Below, piece after piece: positions 45,967 to 55,557 of a stretch of 64,000 nt of DNA. Made by a program: the position numbers and the translations under genes. Position 1 is the first letter of the stretch; each line of letters starts with the position of its first letter. Origin of the DNA: Acheta domesticus (taxonomy: Eukaryota > Arthropoda > Insecta > Orthoptera > Gryllidae); contig JAHLJT010009355.1 of the NCBI GenBank assembly GCA_031308135.1, positions 2,045,217 to 2,109,216 on the forward strand, read 5' to 3'. The notes below the pieces were generated by a model. The model saw nothing but the letters and a program-made list of their open reading frames with translations, searched no databases and was not told where the DNA came from.

Positions 45967-46284
45967 ATGAAAAGGGAACAATTACGCCATTTCCTAGATA
46001 CGGAAACCGCAAAGACGGATGCTCAAAGCCGTATCCGTAGAAACATCAGGAGAGCTCTGGCAGGCATCTGTGAGGAGTACCCTGTGACCCTGAGCACTAT
46101 CAAGCGATGGATAGCGGTCTTAAAGCGATCACAGGCTCACCGAGCGCATACCAAAAAGGAAGCTCCAGCGTCTTCCGTAAGACAACCATCAAGGTGCGTC
46201 TCGCAACGCTCCTGTTCACCGACTACCACTTCCCAGATTGGCGTGCCTTGGAAAAACTACTTGGAGCACGCAATATATCCCTAG
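45967..46284 (+). CDS. Hypothetical basic protein frame, possible 5' part of the next gene
   Basis: A 105-codon frame starts MKREQLRHFLDTETAK and continues with a mixed, protein-like composition (RNIRRALAGICEEYPVTLS, STIKRWIAVLKRSQ) before becoming Ser/Arg-rich. It overlaps the 415-codon frame in another phase from 46107. The first 60 codons look more like a real protein than the overlapped part does, so the two frames may once have been one gene broken by a frameshift, or be joined by splicing. I do not recognise the family. Alternatives are a fortuitous frame or an unknown mobile-element gene. Confidence 0.25.
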   Translation: MKREQLRHFLDTETAKTDAQSRIRRNIRRALAGICEEYPVTLSTIKRWIAVLKRSQAHRAHTKKEAPASSVRQPSRCVSQRSCSPTTTSQIGVPWKNYLEHAIYP

Positions 46285-47354
46285 CTCTCAACATATGGCG
46301 CCTACATCCACTCTACCACACCATAAACACCCAACAGTTGGTTCCGAATGTACTTAAGGAATTCATCGACATAATTACACAACTGCAGAGGTGTTTAGTG
46401 GAAATAAACGTTGAACACAACAAAGAAAGAAATGGAACTATTACAATCGAGGAAACAGACGTAGATATTGAACATAATGAGGAAATTGGAAGCAAACAAG
46501 AAATGGACAACTCAGAAGTCGAAGAAGGAGAAATCCAGCAAGAAAAGGAAGATGAATTGGATGAAGAAGAAGGAGAAAAAGCGGAAGAAATCTCTGATGA
46601 ACAAGAAAAAGAGGAAGAATTAGAAATGGAGACAGAAGAAGAAGAAATGGAAGAAGAACAAGAACTCGACGAAGAGGAGGAGGAGGAAGACGAAATTGAT
46701 TTGGTACTGGAGGACAGAGAACGCGGCAACAACGATCGTGCTGGTGGGAAGCAACGCGAGTCATTTAAACGGAAATATTTTGAAAGAGGTGACGGCTCTA
46801 ATGATGAGACCATGCAGCCACAATATGAAGACCGAAACTATTCGGCAGTGGGAAACGACGGTGCCTGCTCTTCAGGGCTCCTCTGGGAGGCTCCTGGCCG
46901 CTCTCCTGCCTGGAACTTGCGCGGCTGCCGCAAGAGAAATCACGACGGAGAACTCGTCGCTCCCGACGAGGAACGCGACGTTGAAACGACTAGGAAGCAG
47001 CTCTTCCACGAGGAGCTCTTGGGGGAGTGGAGGCTCAGGTGCATGGAGAAGCTGTGCAACAAGCAACAGCTCCGCTCCTCGCCTTTTATTCTGCAGCTGC
47101 GTGACATTGAGCTGAAGATCGCGCCCATTCCGGAGGCCGACGAAGCGCTCTCGTGCGCGGGTGACGAGGCGGCAGAGGCAGAGGCTGTGGATGGCGGAGG
47201 CGGAGGCGACGGCCCGCGAGAGGCCAAAGGAGGCGTGGAGGAGGCTCCGCGTGCGGGGTGGCTGGCGCGCGTGCGTCGTGCGCTGGGCGCTCCCTGGTGG
47301 CGGCGCTGCGTCCGCGCGTGCTGCTGCTGCGTTGGCGGCGGCGGCGGCGACTGA
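46107..47354 (+). CDS. Unrecognised 415-residue acidic protein
   Basis: This is the longest frame in the window not explained by a simple repeat over its full length. Residues 1-110 have balanced composition (LLFTDYHFPDWRALEKLL, then SLALNIWRLHPLY). Residues about 110-205 are a Glu/Asp-rich tract encoded largely by GAA/GAG/GAC. Residues 205-340 are mixed again (TTRKQLFHEELLGEWRLR, LRDIELKIAPIPE). The C-terminus is Gly-rich and basic with a Cys cluster (RACCCCVGGGGGD). GC content rises steeply along the gene. I recognise no domain or family. A polyadenylation signal AATAAA lies 180 bp past the stop. It could be a real single-exon or last-exon gene, a mobile-element gene, or a chance frame kept open by the purine-rich section. 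Confidence 0.4.
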   Translation: MDSGLKAITGSPSAYQKGSSSVFRKTTIKVRLATLLFTDYHFPDWRALEKLLGARNISLALNIWRLHPLYHTINTQQLVPNVLKEFIDIITQLQRCLVEINVEHNKERNGTITIEETDVDIEHNEEIGSKQEMDNSEVEEGEIQQEKEDELDEEEGEKAEEISDEQEKEEELEMETEEEEMEEEQELDEEEEEEDEIDLVLEDRERGNNDRAGGKQRESFKRKYFERGDGSNDETMQPQYEDRNYSAVGNDGACSSGLLWEAPGRSPAWNLRGCRKRNHDGELVAPDEERDVETTRKQLFHEELLGEWRLRCMEKLCNKQQLRSSPFILQLRDIELKIAPIPEADEALSCAGDEAAEAEAVDGGGGGDGPREAKGGVEEAPRAGWLARVRRALGAPWWRRCVRACCCCVGGGGGD

Positions 47355-47533
47355 GGTGATGTGATGTTGGCAATGACGCGTCCCAATGGATTGATGCTCT
47401 TGCACTGTAGTTGGTGTCCCTGACTGGTCGACGCCCTTTCTGCGTCCCTTCAAGAGGTTGATGCTTGTTTCTGCGTCCCATTGAAGAGTTGATGCAAAAA
47501 TGTAGTAATCATAAAATGTAGCATTGTTTTTTT

Positions 47534-47539
47534 AATAAA
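47534..47539 (+). terminator. Candidate polyadenylation signal AATAAA
   Basis: AATAAA 180 bp after the stop at 47354. In AT-rich DNA this hexamer is frequent, so the link to the upstream frame is weak. Confidence 0.25.
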
Positions 47540-48750
47540 ATATAAAAACATCGGCGTGTTCTTTCTAAATACTCTCAAGACGTTTCCAAGTTTACATTTG
47601 TTAGAAAGTATTTGCATGGTATTAAAGCATATAGACCGGCACTTCATTAAAATTTATTATTTAATTTCGCTTCCTGTAGTAAACTTTAGAAATCAGTTTG
47701 TGGCCTTTTTGTAGATTTTATCATTATTTGATGGTTAATGGCACTACTAGCTAGAGGCGGAAACTTCTGAATTCCAAGAAAAGCCGTTTTTGCAGTAAAG
47801 TGCCATTTCACAAATTACAGGATTGCAGGCGATTTTACTGCTACGTCATAAACACTGTATGTCAGTTGTGTGTTCGCAGAAAACTTGAACCTTTTTACAT
47901 TCTATGGGGTTATTATTTTTGATTACTGAGAGAAAAGATGATTCGACACTAAAATGAATTTCTGTGTGCTGCTAGTACTAATTTTGCACATTTGAAAGTA
48001 CTTTTTTTGAGGAAAAAGAGGGAAGAGATTAATTACAATTTTAAACTTAAAAATACTATACACATGTACAACTCTTTGGAAATGAATAATTAAATTTATA
48101 AGGTCATAATATTTAATACTTACTGGGTTTGCTGACTTTTGCAAGGTTACCTTGAAAGAAGTTGAGCCAGCATCTCATTAATGTACAGAAAAATAAATGA
48201 TTTGTTTATTCGTGGACTGTATGATACTAGTTACAGTATCGTTTCTAACTAATAGGTCATTTGTAGACTATAATTCGCTATATTTAGTGCAATGAGTTCT
48301 GTGGAACACAATAAAACAGAAACAGCTACCTAAAGATTTAGTACACTTCATTAATTCAACTTCAATCAGAATTAAGTCTTCAGAATGAGCCACACACACA
48401 GACCAGAAATTTACAAAGAGTGTGAACCTTTGGAATCAATATCTGTAATTCATTTTTGTAACAAAGGAAATGACATATTGCATCAAATAACCATTGAAAA
48501 AGAGAAAATTATTTCTACATATTTACAAAAAAAGTCTGTTCCTGAAATGACATGAAATGTGGTACTACTTACGTAGTAAATTACAATAAATAACAATCTA
48601 GCAGCATTGTAATGAAGATTCATATCATTATAATAAGAGTTAAAGATGAAATAAAATTTACTATGCGTTGTTAATTCCATCTTCATGACATAAAGAAATG
48701 TATTTGAAAATTCTTAGCAACATACAAGCATCAAATGAATGTTGAAATAA
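47540..48750. other. AT-rich spacer, nothing recognised
   Basis: No supported feature. Confidence 0.4.
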
Positions 48751-48756
48751 GTTATA

Positions 48757-48910
48757 GAAACGGGCCGTATGGCCCCATTGCTTTAAACATATCAATTTCA
48801 CAATATCGCATGAATGCGACCGTATCAAGTAGTGCTTGCGATCGTGAGTATTCTAGTGGCACGACCGGAAAAGACGCAAAATGCCGTATGATATTCGATC
48901 ATGGCCATTT
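48757..48910. mobile_element. MITE family F copy 1
   Basis: The segment TATCGCATGAATGCGACCG, then GTATCAAG, CTTGCGATCGTGAG, TTCTAGTGGC and AAAATGCCGTATGATATTC aligns with 52858-52950. A palindrome GGGCCGTATGGCCC lies at the left edge. Confidence 0.5.
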
Positions 48911-49243
48911 GGGTTTGAGACAGAAAAGTAGAAAAATAGCACTACAGTAAGAAAATGTGCTAAATTTTAATAAATATATTGTATAGTTTTTGAAGTAAAA
49001 TTTTAAATCTTCGTTAAATTTAGACGTATTCAGAGTATTTTACATTTTGCTTGTACAGACGAGTGGTATTGACGAAAGAAGCGCCTGGCAGAGTTTAAAC
49101 CGCTGCTGCAAGTCGTTCCTTCTTCAACAAAATCGTTCTCGTCGTACGAGAATTGAAGACCCTGAGAAGCAATATTTGATGAGTAAACATATCTCTAAGG
49201 AATACATGACCTCCCTCTGGCTTGTTTAACAGGTGACGTGCCT
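48911..49243. other. Spacer, nothing recognised
   Basis: A 60-codon plus frame (49047-49229) has no recognisable domain. Confidence 0.35.
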
Positions 49244-49247
49244 TTAA

Positions 49248-49800
49248 ACTTGTTTTACCGGTGACGTGCGGTCTTGTAAGACCTCAAAAGTTTCAGGGAG
49301 ATTACTTGACTTTTGTTCACATTAACAGCGTTATAATTAACAAGAAAATAAAAGGATTTGTTGTTAATATGTAAAATGAATGTAATATAATTATTTATTA
49401 CTCGCCGAATGTATTTCTGGCTATAATTTGTTCCACACTGTTTCTTCACTATTAATTATCTTTAAGAACCCGCAAATGGTTTGAAATATTATTCACTATA
49501 TTAAAAAACCTTTGTATGAACACGATAATGCACTGTTACAGTAAAATTATCCATTAATAAAAAAAATGGAATGCACATTCACTGTAGGATGAACAGTCCC
49601 ACTGCTGGTGATGTGAGGTCTGCAAGACCGCTCCGAAATTTCAATTGACCCTCAAAGGCAAATAGCTGTCACTGGATTTGTGTGAGTGTAGTTTAGAAAG
49701 GGATACGAAGGTACTGTAAAGAAAATCCTTATTGCGACGTACCATTTACGCTTTTATTGTTCCTCAGCGGTCTCAGAGACCGCAGTTCACCAGTTGAGGG
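49248..49800. mobile_element. piggyBac-like MITE with TTAA flanks (2), diverged
   Basis: TTAA at 49244-49247 and 49801-49804. Subterminal palindromes GCGGTCTTGTAAGACC (left) and GCGGTCTCAGAGACCGC (right) are preceded by ACCGGTGACGT and GCAGTTCACCAGTTGAGGG, an imperfect inverted pair. A third internal copy (GGTGATGTGAGGTCTGCAAG) is at about 49608. The architecture equals that of 41396-41971. The left boundary is uncertain (another TTAA at 49226). Confidence 0.55.
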
Positions 49801-49804
49801 TTAA

Positions 49805-50230
49805 CCGTCAATCTTGCGGGCAAGAGTTGAGGGGACGGTCCAAACAGCAAACGTCCGCGCGCGCGCTCCGCAGGGGTATTCACTTTCCCCTCGTGCGGCG
49901 GTTGGCAACAATGGAGAGGCCTCCCCCATTGCGTTCCGCGCGCGCATCAGCGTCACTCATTGCGCGACATCTCGCAACTTTGACAACTGCGCATCCACTC
50001 GGATCCCAAGACACCGCCTCTCCCTGGAGGTTATCCCTAATACCACCGCATTGCCCTCCCCCCCCACCCGATCCCAGCGTTTCCTTATCCCTTCCACCGC
50101 CGACGCAGGCAGGCCTCTCGACCGCTCTTCCCTAGCCCCGCCTAAACGACACCCTTCCCCTGTGCAAGGGCTGCCCAACCTCGAAGGGCTCATGATCCAC
50201 ATATCAAATTCTCGTTGATTGATTGAAGTG
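49805..50230. other. GC-rich island
   Basis: GC-rich and mostly non-repetitive (49840-50010), then C-rich. The right side grades into family B sequence. No gene supported. Confidence 0.45.
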
Positions 50231-50307
50231 GAAAAAGAATGACGGTTGAAATGGGTGCGGAGTAACGGACAGCATTCGCAGTCCCCGCATATTGTGGTAC
50301 AGGACGC

Positions 50308-50453
50308 GACGATGGTGTAACGGTGACGGATCTCGCCATCTAGCAGGGGAACACCACCGCCACCTCTCGAGCAAAACCACGCACGATACTTACGGGACTA
50401 ACGACCCTAGTAGTTGACGCACCCGGAATCGCTAACATGCGATCAATCAACCT
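50308..50453 (+). mobile_element. Family B 3' part joined to a SINE A-like head scrap
   Basis: GACGATGGTGTAACGGT (SINE A head) passes within 20 bp into GATCTCGCCATCTAGCAGGG, CGCCACCTCTCGAGC and ACTTACGGGACTAACG, TAGTAGTTGACGCACCCGG of family B. The junction may be chance, a nested insertion, or a chimaera formed by template switching. Confidence 0.65.
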
Positions 50454-50459
50454 AGTGTT

Positions 50460-50780
50460 GGCCCCGTCGCTTGGCTTCCGACTGTCGCCTCCGTTCTCGC
50501 TTCGAGTCCTCTCCCCCTCCAGTCCCTCCCCCGGGGCCACCGCCGCCGGCTATGAGTGCTGCGTGCGTGCGTGCGCGCGCGCGCGCGCGCGCGCGCGCGC
50601 GCGTTTGTTCCGCGGCGTCGCTTCACACCGCGTCGCGTCGGTTGCGGCAGCGGCGGCGCCCGGAAATGAAGACGAATGGCGTGTTGCGTCGCCCCACCCC
50701 CCACCCCCGCGGCGCGACGCCCGCCACCGCCCCACTCCCTGCCCCCAATGAGCTTCCCCCAACGCCACCGCTCCACGGAA
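50460..50780. other. GC-rich island with alternating CG run
   Basis: CpG-rich; contains a (TGCG)n/(CG)n run (next entry) and a C-rich right half. Frames on both strands are Arg/Ala repeats. Confidence 0.6.
50560..50603. repeat. (TGCG)n-(CG)n alternating purine-pyrimidine run
   Basis: About 3 TGCG units followed by 15 CG units without interruption; of the type known to adopt Z-DNA. Unmethylated CpG in this density would be unstable against deamination. Confidence 0.95.
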
Positions 50781-51042
50781 CGTTGTTAGGGATCGGAGAA
50801 GGTTTCCTCAGAAATAATCTTCGATTCCACACACAGATATTTGATGAACACTGAAGAAGTTACGAATTACAAGTGAGAGTGAACTCGGCCACCTCGTGAC
50901 GAGCAACCGCACGAGCAGCGTCACAGTCACTGACCGAAACTAGACTGTGTTTCATAGACATGGGCGCAGGGCTTAAATATTGATGCCTACGTCATAGTCG
51001 AGGGAGTAGGTGACCCACTCCGCGTGTGCTGGCATGAGGTGG

Positions 51043-51411
51043 CTCCCTTATCATGGGGTCAGCGGTCAAGGAAGGGGGTGGCTCACTCATTGTGGCCTCC
51101 GTGACCTCTGTCGCGTGTGGCTCCCTCATCATGGGGACAGCGGTCAAGGAAGGGGGTGGCTCACTCATTGTGGCCTCCGTGACCTCTGTCGCGTGTGGCT
51201 CCCTCATCATGGGGACAGCGGTCAAGGAAGGGGGTGGCTCACTCATTGTGGCCTCCGTGACCTCTGTCGCGTGTGGCTCCCTCATCATGGGGACAGCGGT
51301 CAAGGAAGGGGGTGGCTCACTCATTGTGGCCTCGTGACCTCTGTCGCGTGTGGCTCCCTTATCATGGGGTCAGCGGTCAAGGAAGGGGGTGGCTCACTCG
51401 TGGCCTACTGA
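51043..51411. repeat. 78-bp minisatellite, about 4.7 units
   Basis: CTCCCT(C/T)ATCATGGGG recurs at 51043, 51121, 51199, 51277 and 51354. The middle three units are identical by eye; the last spacing is 77 because one C is missing near 51333. Because 78 is a multiple of 3, both strands keep open frames (up to 133 codons), which I treat as repeat artefacts. Confidence 0.95.
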
Positions 51412-51492
51412 CCTGTGTCACGTGTAACAACGTCTTTCCAGTGCTGCATGTCTGGCGACCGGCTCCGCTTGTGGAGCGTCAGCAGCGACACT

Positions 51493-51549
51493 CTCCAAGA
51501 CAATGCACGGCCTCGCACTGCTGAAACAACCAGGGCAATCATAAGATAA
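51493..51549 (+). pseudogene. mariner-type transposase motif remnant (second Asp)
   Basis: A frame reads LQDNARPRTAETTRAIIR before TAA. It is the block around the second catalytic Asp of mariner transposases (DNARPH.A), with His changed to Arg. Only about 18 residues are recognisable. Confidence 0.5.
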
Positions 51550-52179
51550 TTCAACACTTATGCGCGAGCATCAAATTTCGGAACGTAAGTGAGCGCGTGG
51601 CGCACGGAGTGCGCCAAGTAGATTTCTGTTTTTTTCTGCAACTATTTTGTGATATTTGTTATGATGTTCAATTTATGGCACATGTCATCACAGTCAATTA
51701 TTAAAGGCACAGTCAATTCATTACAATTCATTGTTTCCTTGTATTCGAGCAAAAGTTTTGTAATACATGTTTCTCTTTCAAAATCACCCCTGGATGAAAA
51801 AGTTATTGTTTCTCAAAAGAATACAATTTGAATTTACTTGTTTGCATACAGTGAGTATCAATGGATATTTTCCATCGACATGGAGAGATCAAAGTTCATA
51901 TCAGAAGGATAATTTGAGACATAATTCTTCGAGCGTCGCACAGTATGCGACAGACGGTCTGTCGATGACCGATCCACCAATAATTTAACCCAGTATTGAG
52001 TGAGGACAACGAAACTTCACACACGGGAAACCGAGACTACGCTGAAATCTTTCACGAATTGATATCGAATGTCGACTCATCTATAGGAAATAGCGTAACA
52101 ATATCCGCCGATGGCGCATGCTGTGTGCCAACGCGTCCACTTAAGGGTAAAACGGGACCTTCTGCCACATCCGCCGTAG

Positions 52180-52329
52180 AGTCCAGATTTGGCCGCAAGT
52201 GATTTTGACCTGTTTAGAAAGCTTAAATCACACTTAAAAGGCTCGCGGTTTCCGGATAATGACACCGTCATCCAGTGTTTGGGAGTGGATTTGCAGAAAA
52301 CCAAAGGTCTTTTAAGAAAAGGGCATTGA
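52180..52329 (+). pseudogene. mariner transposase C-terminal remnant (third Asp)
   Basis: A 49-codon frame reads SPDLAASDFDLFRKLKSHL, then KGSRFPDNDTVIQCL, then KTKGLLRKGH and stop. This is the segment around the third catalytic Asp (SPDLA.SD..LF) and the C-terminus of a mariner DD34D transposase, which joins cut transposon ends to a TA target. The Asp is kept. The remainder of the gene is not readable around it. It may belong with the block at 51493, but the 630-bp gap is far longer than the usual 34 residues between these Asp residues. Confidence 0.68.
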
Positions 52330-52569
52330 GATGATTCCACAACGTTGGAAAAAATGTATAAACTCTAGAGGGTAGTATTTTGAAGGGTGGCATGTACAAA
52401 TACAGCTTTGTTAATAAAATATTTCGTAAAAAAATAGTCCCGGCTATATTTGAACGCCCTTAGGTTTAATCATCCAATTGCCGAAAACAAAAATGATTTC
52501 AAAATTTCGGCCGTGGACTCTGGAGGCACCCCATCTCTTTGAGAATGTACATTTACACCTTGAAATCGC

Positions 52570-52790
52570 TAGGGTTGATCGTCCCTTCCCTTGAATCCCT
52601 GGAAGAAGACGTGCCCTCCGCTCCCCGATCGCCTTGGCAGCCGGCCAGCGAAATCACGGCCTCCCAGATGGCCCGAGCTGCCAGCGCAGTCCTCTGGGGT
52701 CGCGGCGGCGGTGGCGGCGCGGCATCGAAGTGGCGCTACGACCTCTCCACCGTCGCTTTAGTCACTGCACTGCGATTTTTCTAACTTCGT
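52570..52790. other. Small GC-rich island
   Basis: CpG-rich patch containing GGTCGCGGCGGCGGTGGCGG. An 81-codon plus frame spans it without recognisable domains. Confidence 0.4.
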
Positions 52791-52804
52791 TCCCTCAAGG
52801 CCCG

Positions 52805-52962
52805 TCTTCACGATACAATATGACACGGTATTTCGCGGCTTTGTCAGTCGTGGCGCTAGGTATCGCATGATCGCGACCGTATCAAACACGCGATCATGCG
52901 ACTTCTAGCGGCGCGAGCGAGAAAGACCCGAAATGCCGTGGGACATTCCATCGTACTATCTC
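52805..52962. mobile_element. MITE family F copy 2
   Basis: Ends CACGATACAATATGACACGG and CGTGGGACATTCCATCGTA are an imperfect inverted pair. Inside, CGCATGATCGCG and CGCGATCATGCG form a perfect inverted repeat around ACCGTATCAAACA. Aligns with the copy at 48757. Confidence 0.6.
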
Positions 52963-53102
52963 ACACTGTAACCCCCCTCATCGCCACAACCAACGCCATC
53001 ACTCCGGCGCAGTTAGCTCAGAGAAAGCTCTACCATTGCCATTCTGACAGCGAGGACCGAGGTCTCTGACAGTATCCAGCCAGGTCGATTTCAGCCCCTT
53101 GA

Positions 53103-54240
53103 TTGATTGATTGTTAGTGATTCCGGACGCGACAAGTACTAGGGTCATTAGTCCCGTACGTGCAGTATTGGCAGGGTTGGATTCACTAAAAAACAGGCGA
53201 TCAGTAGCAAGACTCTGCGCCTTGTATAAAGCTTATAATGGTCATGCAGCTTGGAAAGAAATTAATCGGCGGCTATGTATTCCTACATACATCAGTAGAG
53301 TGGATCACAGGCACAAAATAAATTTAAGACAGCAGAGAACGGATGTCGGGAAATTTTCCTTCTACAAATCGAACGATTACGGAATGGAATAGATTGCCTG
53401 CAAAAACCTTTGAACCCTTTCCTCAAAGCGTTCAACAGTTTAGGGTATTATTAAGTAAATGAGGGGGAATACTGGGTTATATGCATAAGTGTTCTATTGT
53501 GAAGTGAGGTGTCGTGCAGTGTATAGCAGAGAAATGAAGAAGGAAATGTTTTCAGGTCTTAGTGAAGTGAAGTGCAGTGTGATTCGGATTGTATAAACAT
53601 TCAGTGCGGAGTATAGAAGTTTGTTGTTTTTTCTTTCATTCTTTCTTTTTCTTTTCTCTCTTAATGTAATTTATTATTTAATGACTGTGTATTTTTATGT
53701 TTTTGTAATTAGCTGTCACCGGGTTATACCCATTTGCAGTTTAAATAAATCTATCTATTTGTTTTTGCTCTGGAGGTGGCGGTGGTCTTCCCTCCGCGGA
53801 ATGGCGAGATCCGGCGCCGACCTACCGCCGCCTAGCAGGGTTTCCCAAACCAGGTATCTCCCACTCAAGGGACCCCCGCCCCTAAGGGGCCAAGCTCTAA
53901 TCCCCCGAACGGTCTCCAAGCATGTGTGGTGGTGTAGTGCATTTTAGTTTAAGTGTGTGTAAGGGGAGAGGATAGGATAAGAAAGCATGGTCCGTGGCCC
54001 GTTTATTACGGTTCTGCAACGGCATTCGCCTGGTGTTGATGGGAGAAAGCAAGGAAAACTACCGGCCAATGCAGCCGGCCGCTAGAATTCTCCTCCAGAC
54101 AGCGACTGAATTCGCCCTAGCTCTATAGCTAGTGTCAAAAATCCTGCCACCGTGGGGACTCGAACCTAGGACCTCCCGGTCAGAGGCACTGCAGTGATCA
54201 GTCGATGCCCTGAGCCATCTCTCGCGGTTATTCAGCCAAT
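53103..54240 (-). mobile_element. Family B copy split by a LINE, with intact tRNA-like head
   Basis: The 3' end lies at 53103-53158 (TTGATTGATTGTTAGTGATT, TACTAGGGTCATTAGTCCCG) and the rest at 53759-54240. On the minus strand the head reads GAGATGGCTCAGGGCATCG (box A region) and GGTCCTAGGTTCGAGTCCCC, a perfect box B match (GGTTCGANTCC). The body carries all landmarks of the copy at 5205. The intervening 600 bp are LINE. Confidence 0.82.
53160..53758 (+). pseudogene. 5'-truncated LINE C-terminus inserted in family B
   Basis: The frame reads LKNRRSVARLCALYKAYNG, then INRRLCIPTYISRVDHRHK, then RQQRTDVGKFSF and, after a frameshift at about 53370, ERLPAK-like WNRLPAKTFEPF and a stop near 53460. 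This is the same C-terminal module as at 10440-10740. The 3' UTR runs to AAATAAATCTATCTATTTG at 53758. The 3' end differs from the ATTCT-tailed copies, so it is a related but separate family. Confidence 0.75.
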
Positions 54241-54592
54241 ATGGAGGAGAATTCTAAAGACCACTTGATTGATAGTTTTGCGTGGTTTCTTGGCTCAATA
54301 TCAATGCCGAGTCAATGCCCTAAAAGAAGGACCTCGGACCGCGCGCGATCTTTTCTTCCCACTCCTTGTTTCTCATCTCCCATTACGCATATATACGCAC
54401 GTATACGCCGTACACTACCACACATTTTGGGAGCTTAGACCCCCAGACCGACGTGTCGGTTGGCGCCCGATCTCACCGACCAGCGGCGGAGAACCATCGT
54501 CCTCTCCTGGGATGAAACATTCACTACTCCCTAGGGAGACTAACAGCCACAGCAGCTGACGCGCTCAGAATCACTGATCATTGGCTCGCTTC
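54241..54592 (+). mobile_element. Family B copy, head-to-head with the previous one
   Basis: GGAGGAGAATTCTAAAGACC, CTCGGACCGCGCGCGATC, TACACTACCACACAT, GACTAACAGCCACAG and GCTGACGCGCTCAGAATC follow the family order from the middle to the 3' end. It starts directly where the minus-strand copy ends. Confidence 0.72.
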
Positions 54593-54961
54593 ATTAGGCG
54601 GCGGCGAGCGGCGACCTGTGTGCGCACGGGTCTCTGAGCCGTCCCGCCGCTGCCTCCTAAGGGAAATCAGAGCTTCACGCGAGCAATTTATTTATTAGCG
54701 GTGCTTCTATTTGTTTATATGGCCCTAGGAATACAGTGCGGCTATTTTATTAGTGTGCCGCGATCGTGGAAAATTCTCCTCGTCTGTCGCACCCTCACTC
54801 GCCGGGGAACGGTACGCCGAACTCTCCTGGGAACGCTCCTCAAGGTCTCGCCATGCGAAAGGCATTCTTCCCCGTCTTCGGGAATAGTCGGTTTGTGACG
54901 GCTTTCTCGAAGTTCACTCTCAAACAGAAAGTTTGTGTGTGTGGATGGCACGTACAAACAT
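54593..54961. other. GC-rich patch and spacer
   Basis: GC-rich and non-repetitive at 54597-54670; AT-balanced after. No feature supported. Confidence 0.35.
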
Positions 54962-55300
54962 TTTCAACAAGACTTTGCAACAGCACACTGTATTTCAGTT
55001 TCCTTAAGAGTTTACACGCCGTTTATGGAGACAGAATTATCACACGTGGCTTGTGGACTTCACACTCTCCTGATCTCACTCCCTGCCATTTCTTTCTTTG
55101 AGATTTATTGAAAGATTGCATATTCGCGACAAATACGCACACGAAAGTGAAATTAGGGCACTTATACTGGAAGAGATCTCTGCAACACCACAGAATATTC
55201 TTTACCGAGAGAACCAGAACTGCTATACATATCAAGGATGCATCAGAGCAACGGTGCAGATAGACCAGATAGACATATTTAGAGAAGCATGTAATACAGC
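54962..55300 (+). pseudogene. Tc1/mariner-superfamily transposase remnant
   Basis: Three frames together give FQQDFATAH (54962-54988), then DRIITRGLWTSHSPDLTPC with HFFL (to 55098), then EIRALILEEISATPQNILYRE (about 55150-55215). The order matches a DDE transposase of the IS630-Tc1-mariner superfamily (FQQDgApaH ... SPDLTP.DFFLWG.LK ... i....tp..l.R). The second catalytic Asp is present; the third (D of DFFLWG) is His; at least two frameshifts separate the blocks and a stop follows HFFL. Inactive. Confidence 0.68.
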
Positions 55301-55557
55301 TTCGAGTAATAACTTAGGGACGTCACCCTGGTGCCACTCCTTGCATACAAGCACGGCCCAATGCACCGATCTGATGTGTATAGAAAAGATGTCATCTATT
55401 CTATCACGTGCGTTGCGTTACTTAGTGTGATTGTTTTCCTATATTTCGTGATTACGTTATTTTGTATGATTATGTTAAACTAAAATTTCGTTTAAGGAAA
55501 GTCTTAATTGCATCTCTACAAAGTCATTATTACGACCGTACGATTAACATAACTTAA

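Noticed and set aside
50992..51411. 110- and 133-codon repeat proteins with 26-residue units
   Set aside because: The 78-bp period keeps frames open on both strands; the one-base deletion in the last unit is tolerated, which argues against coding selection.
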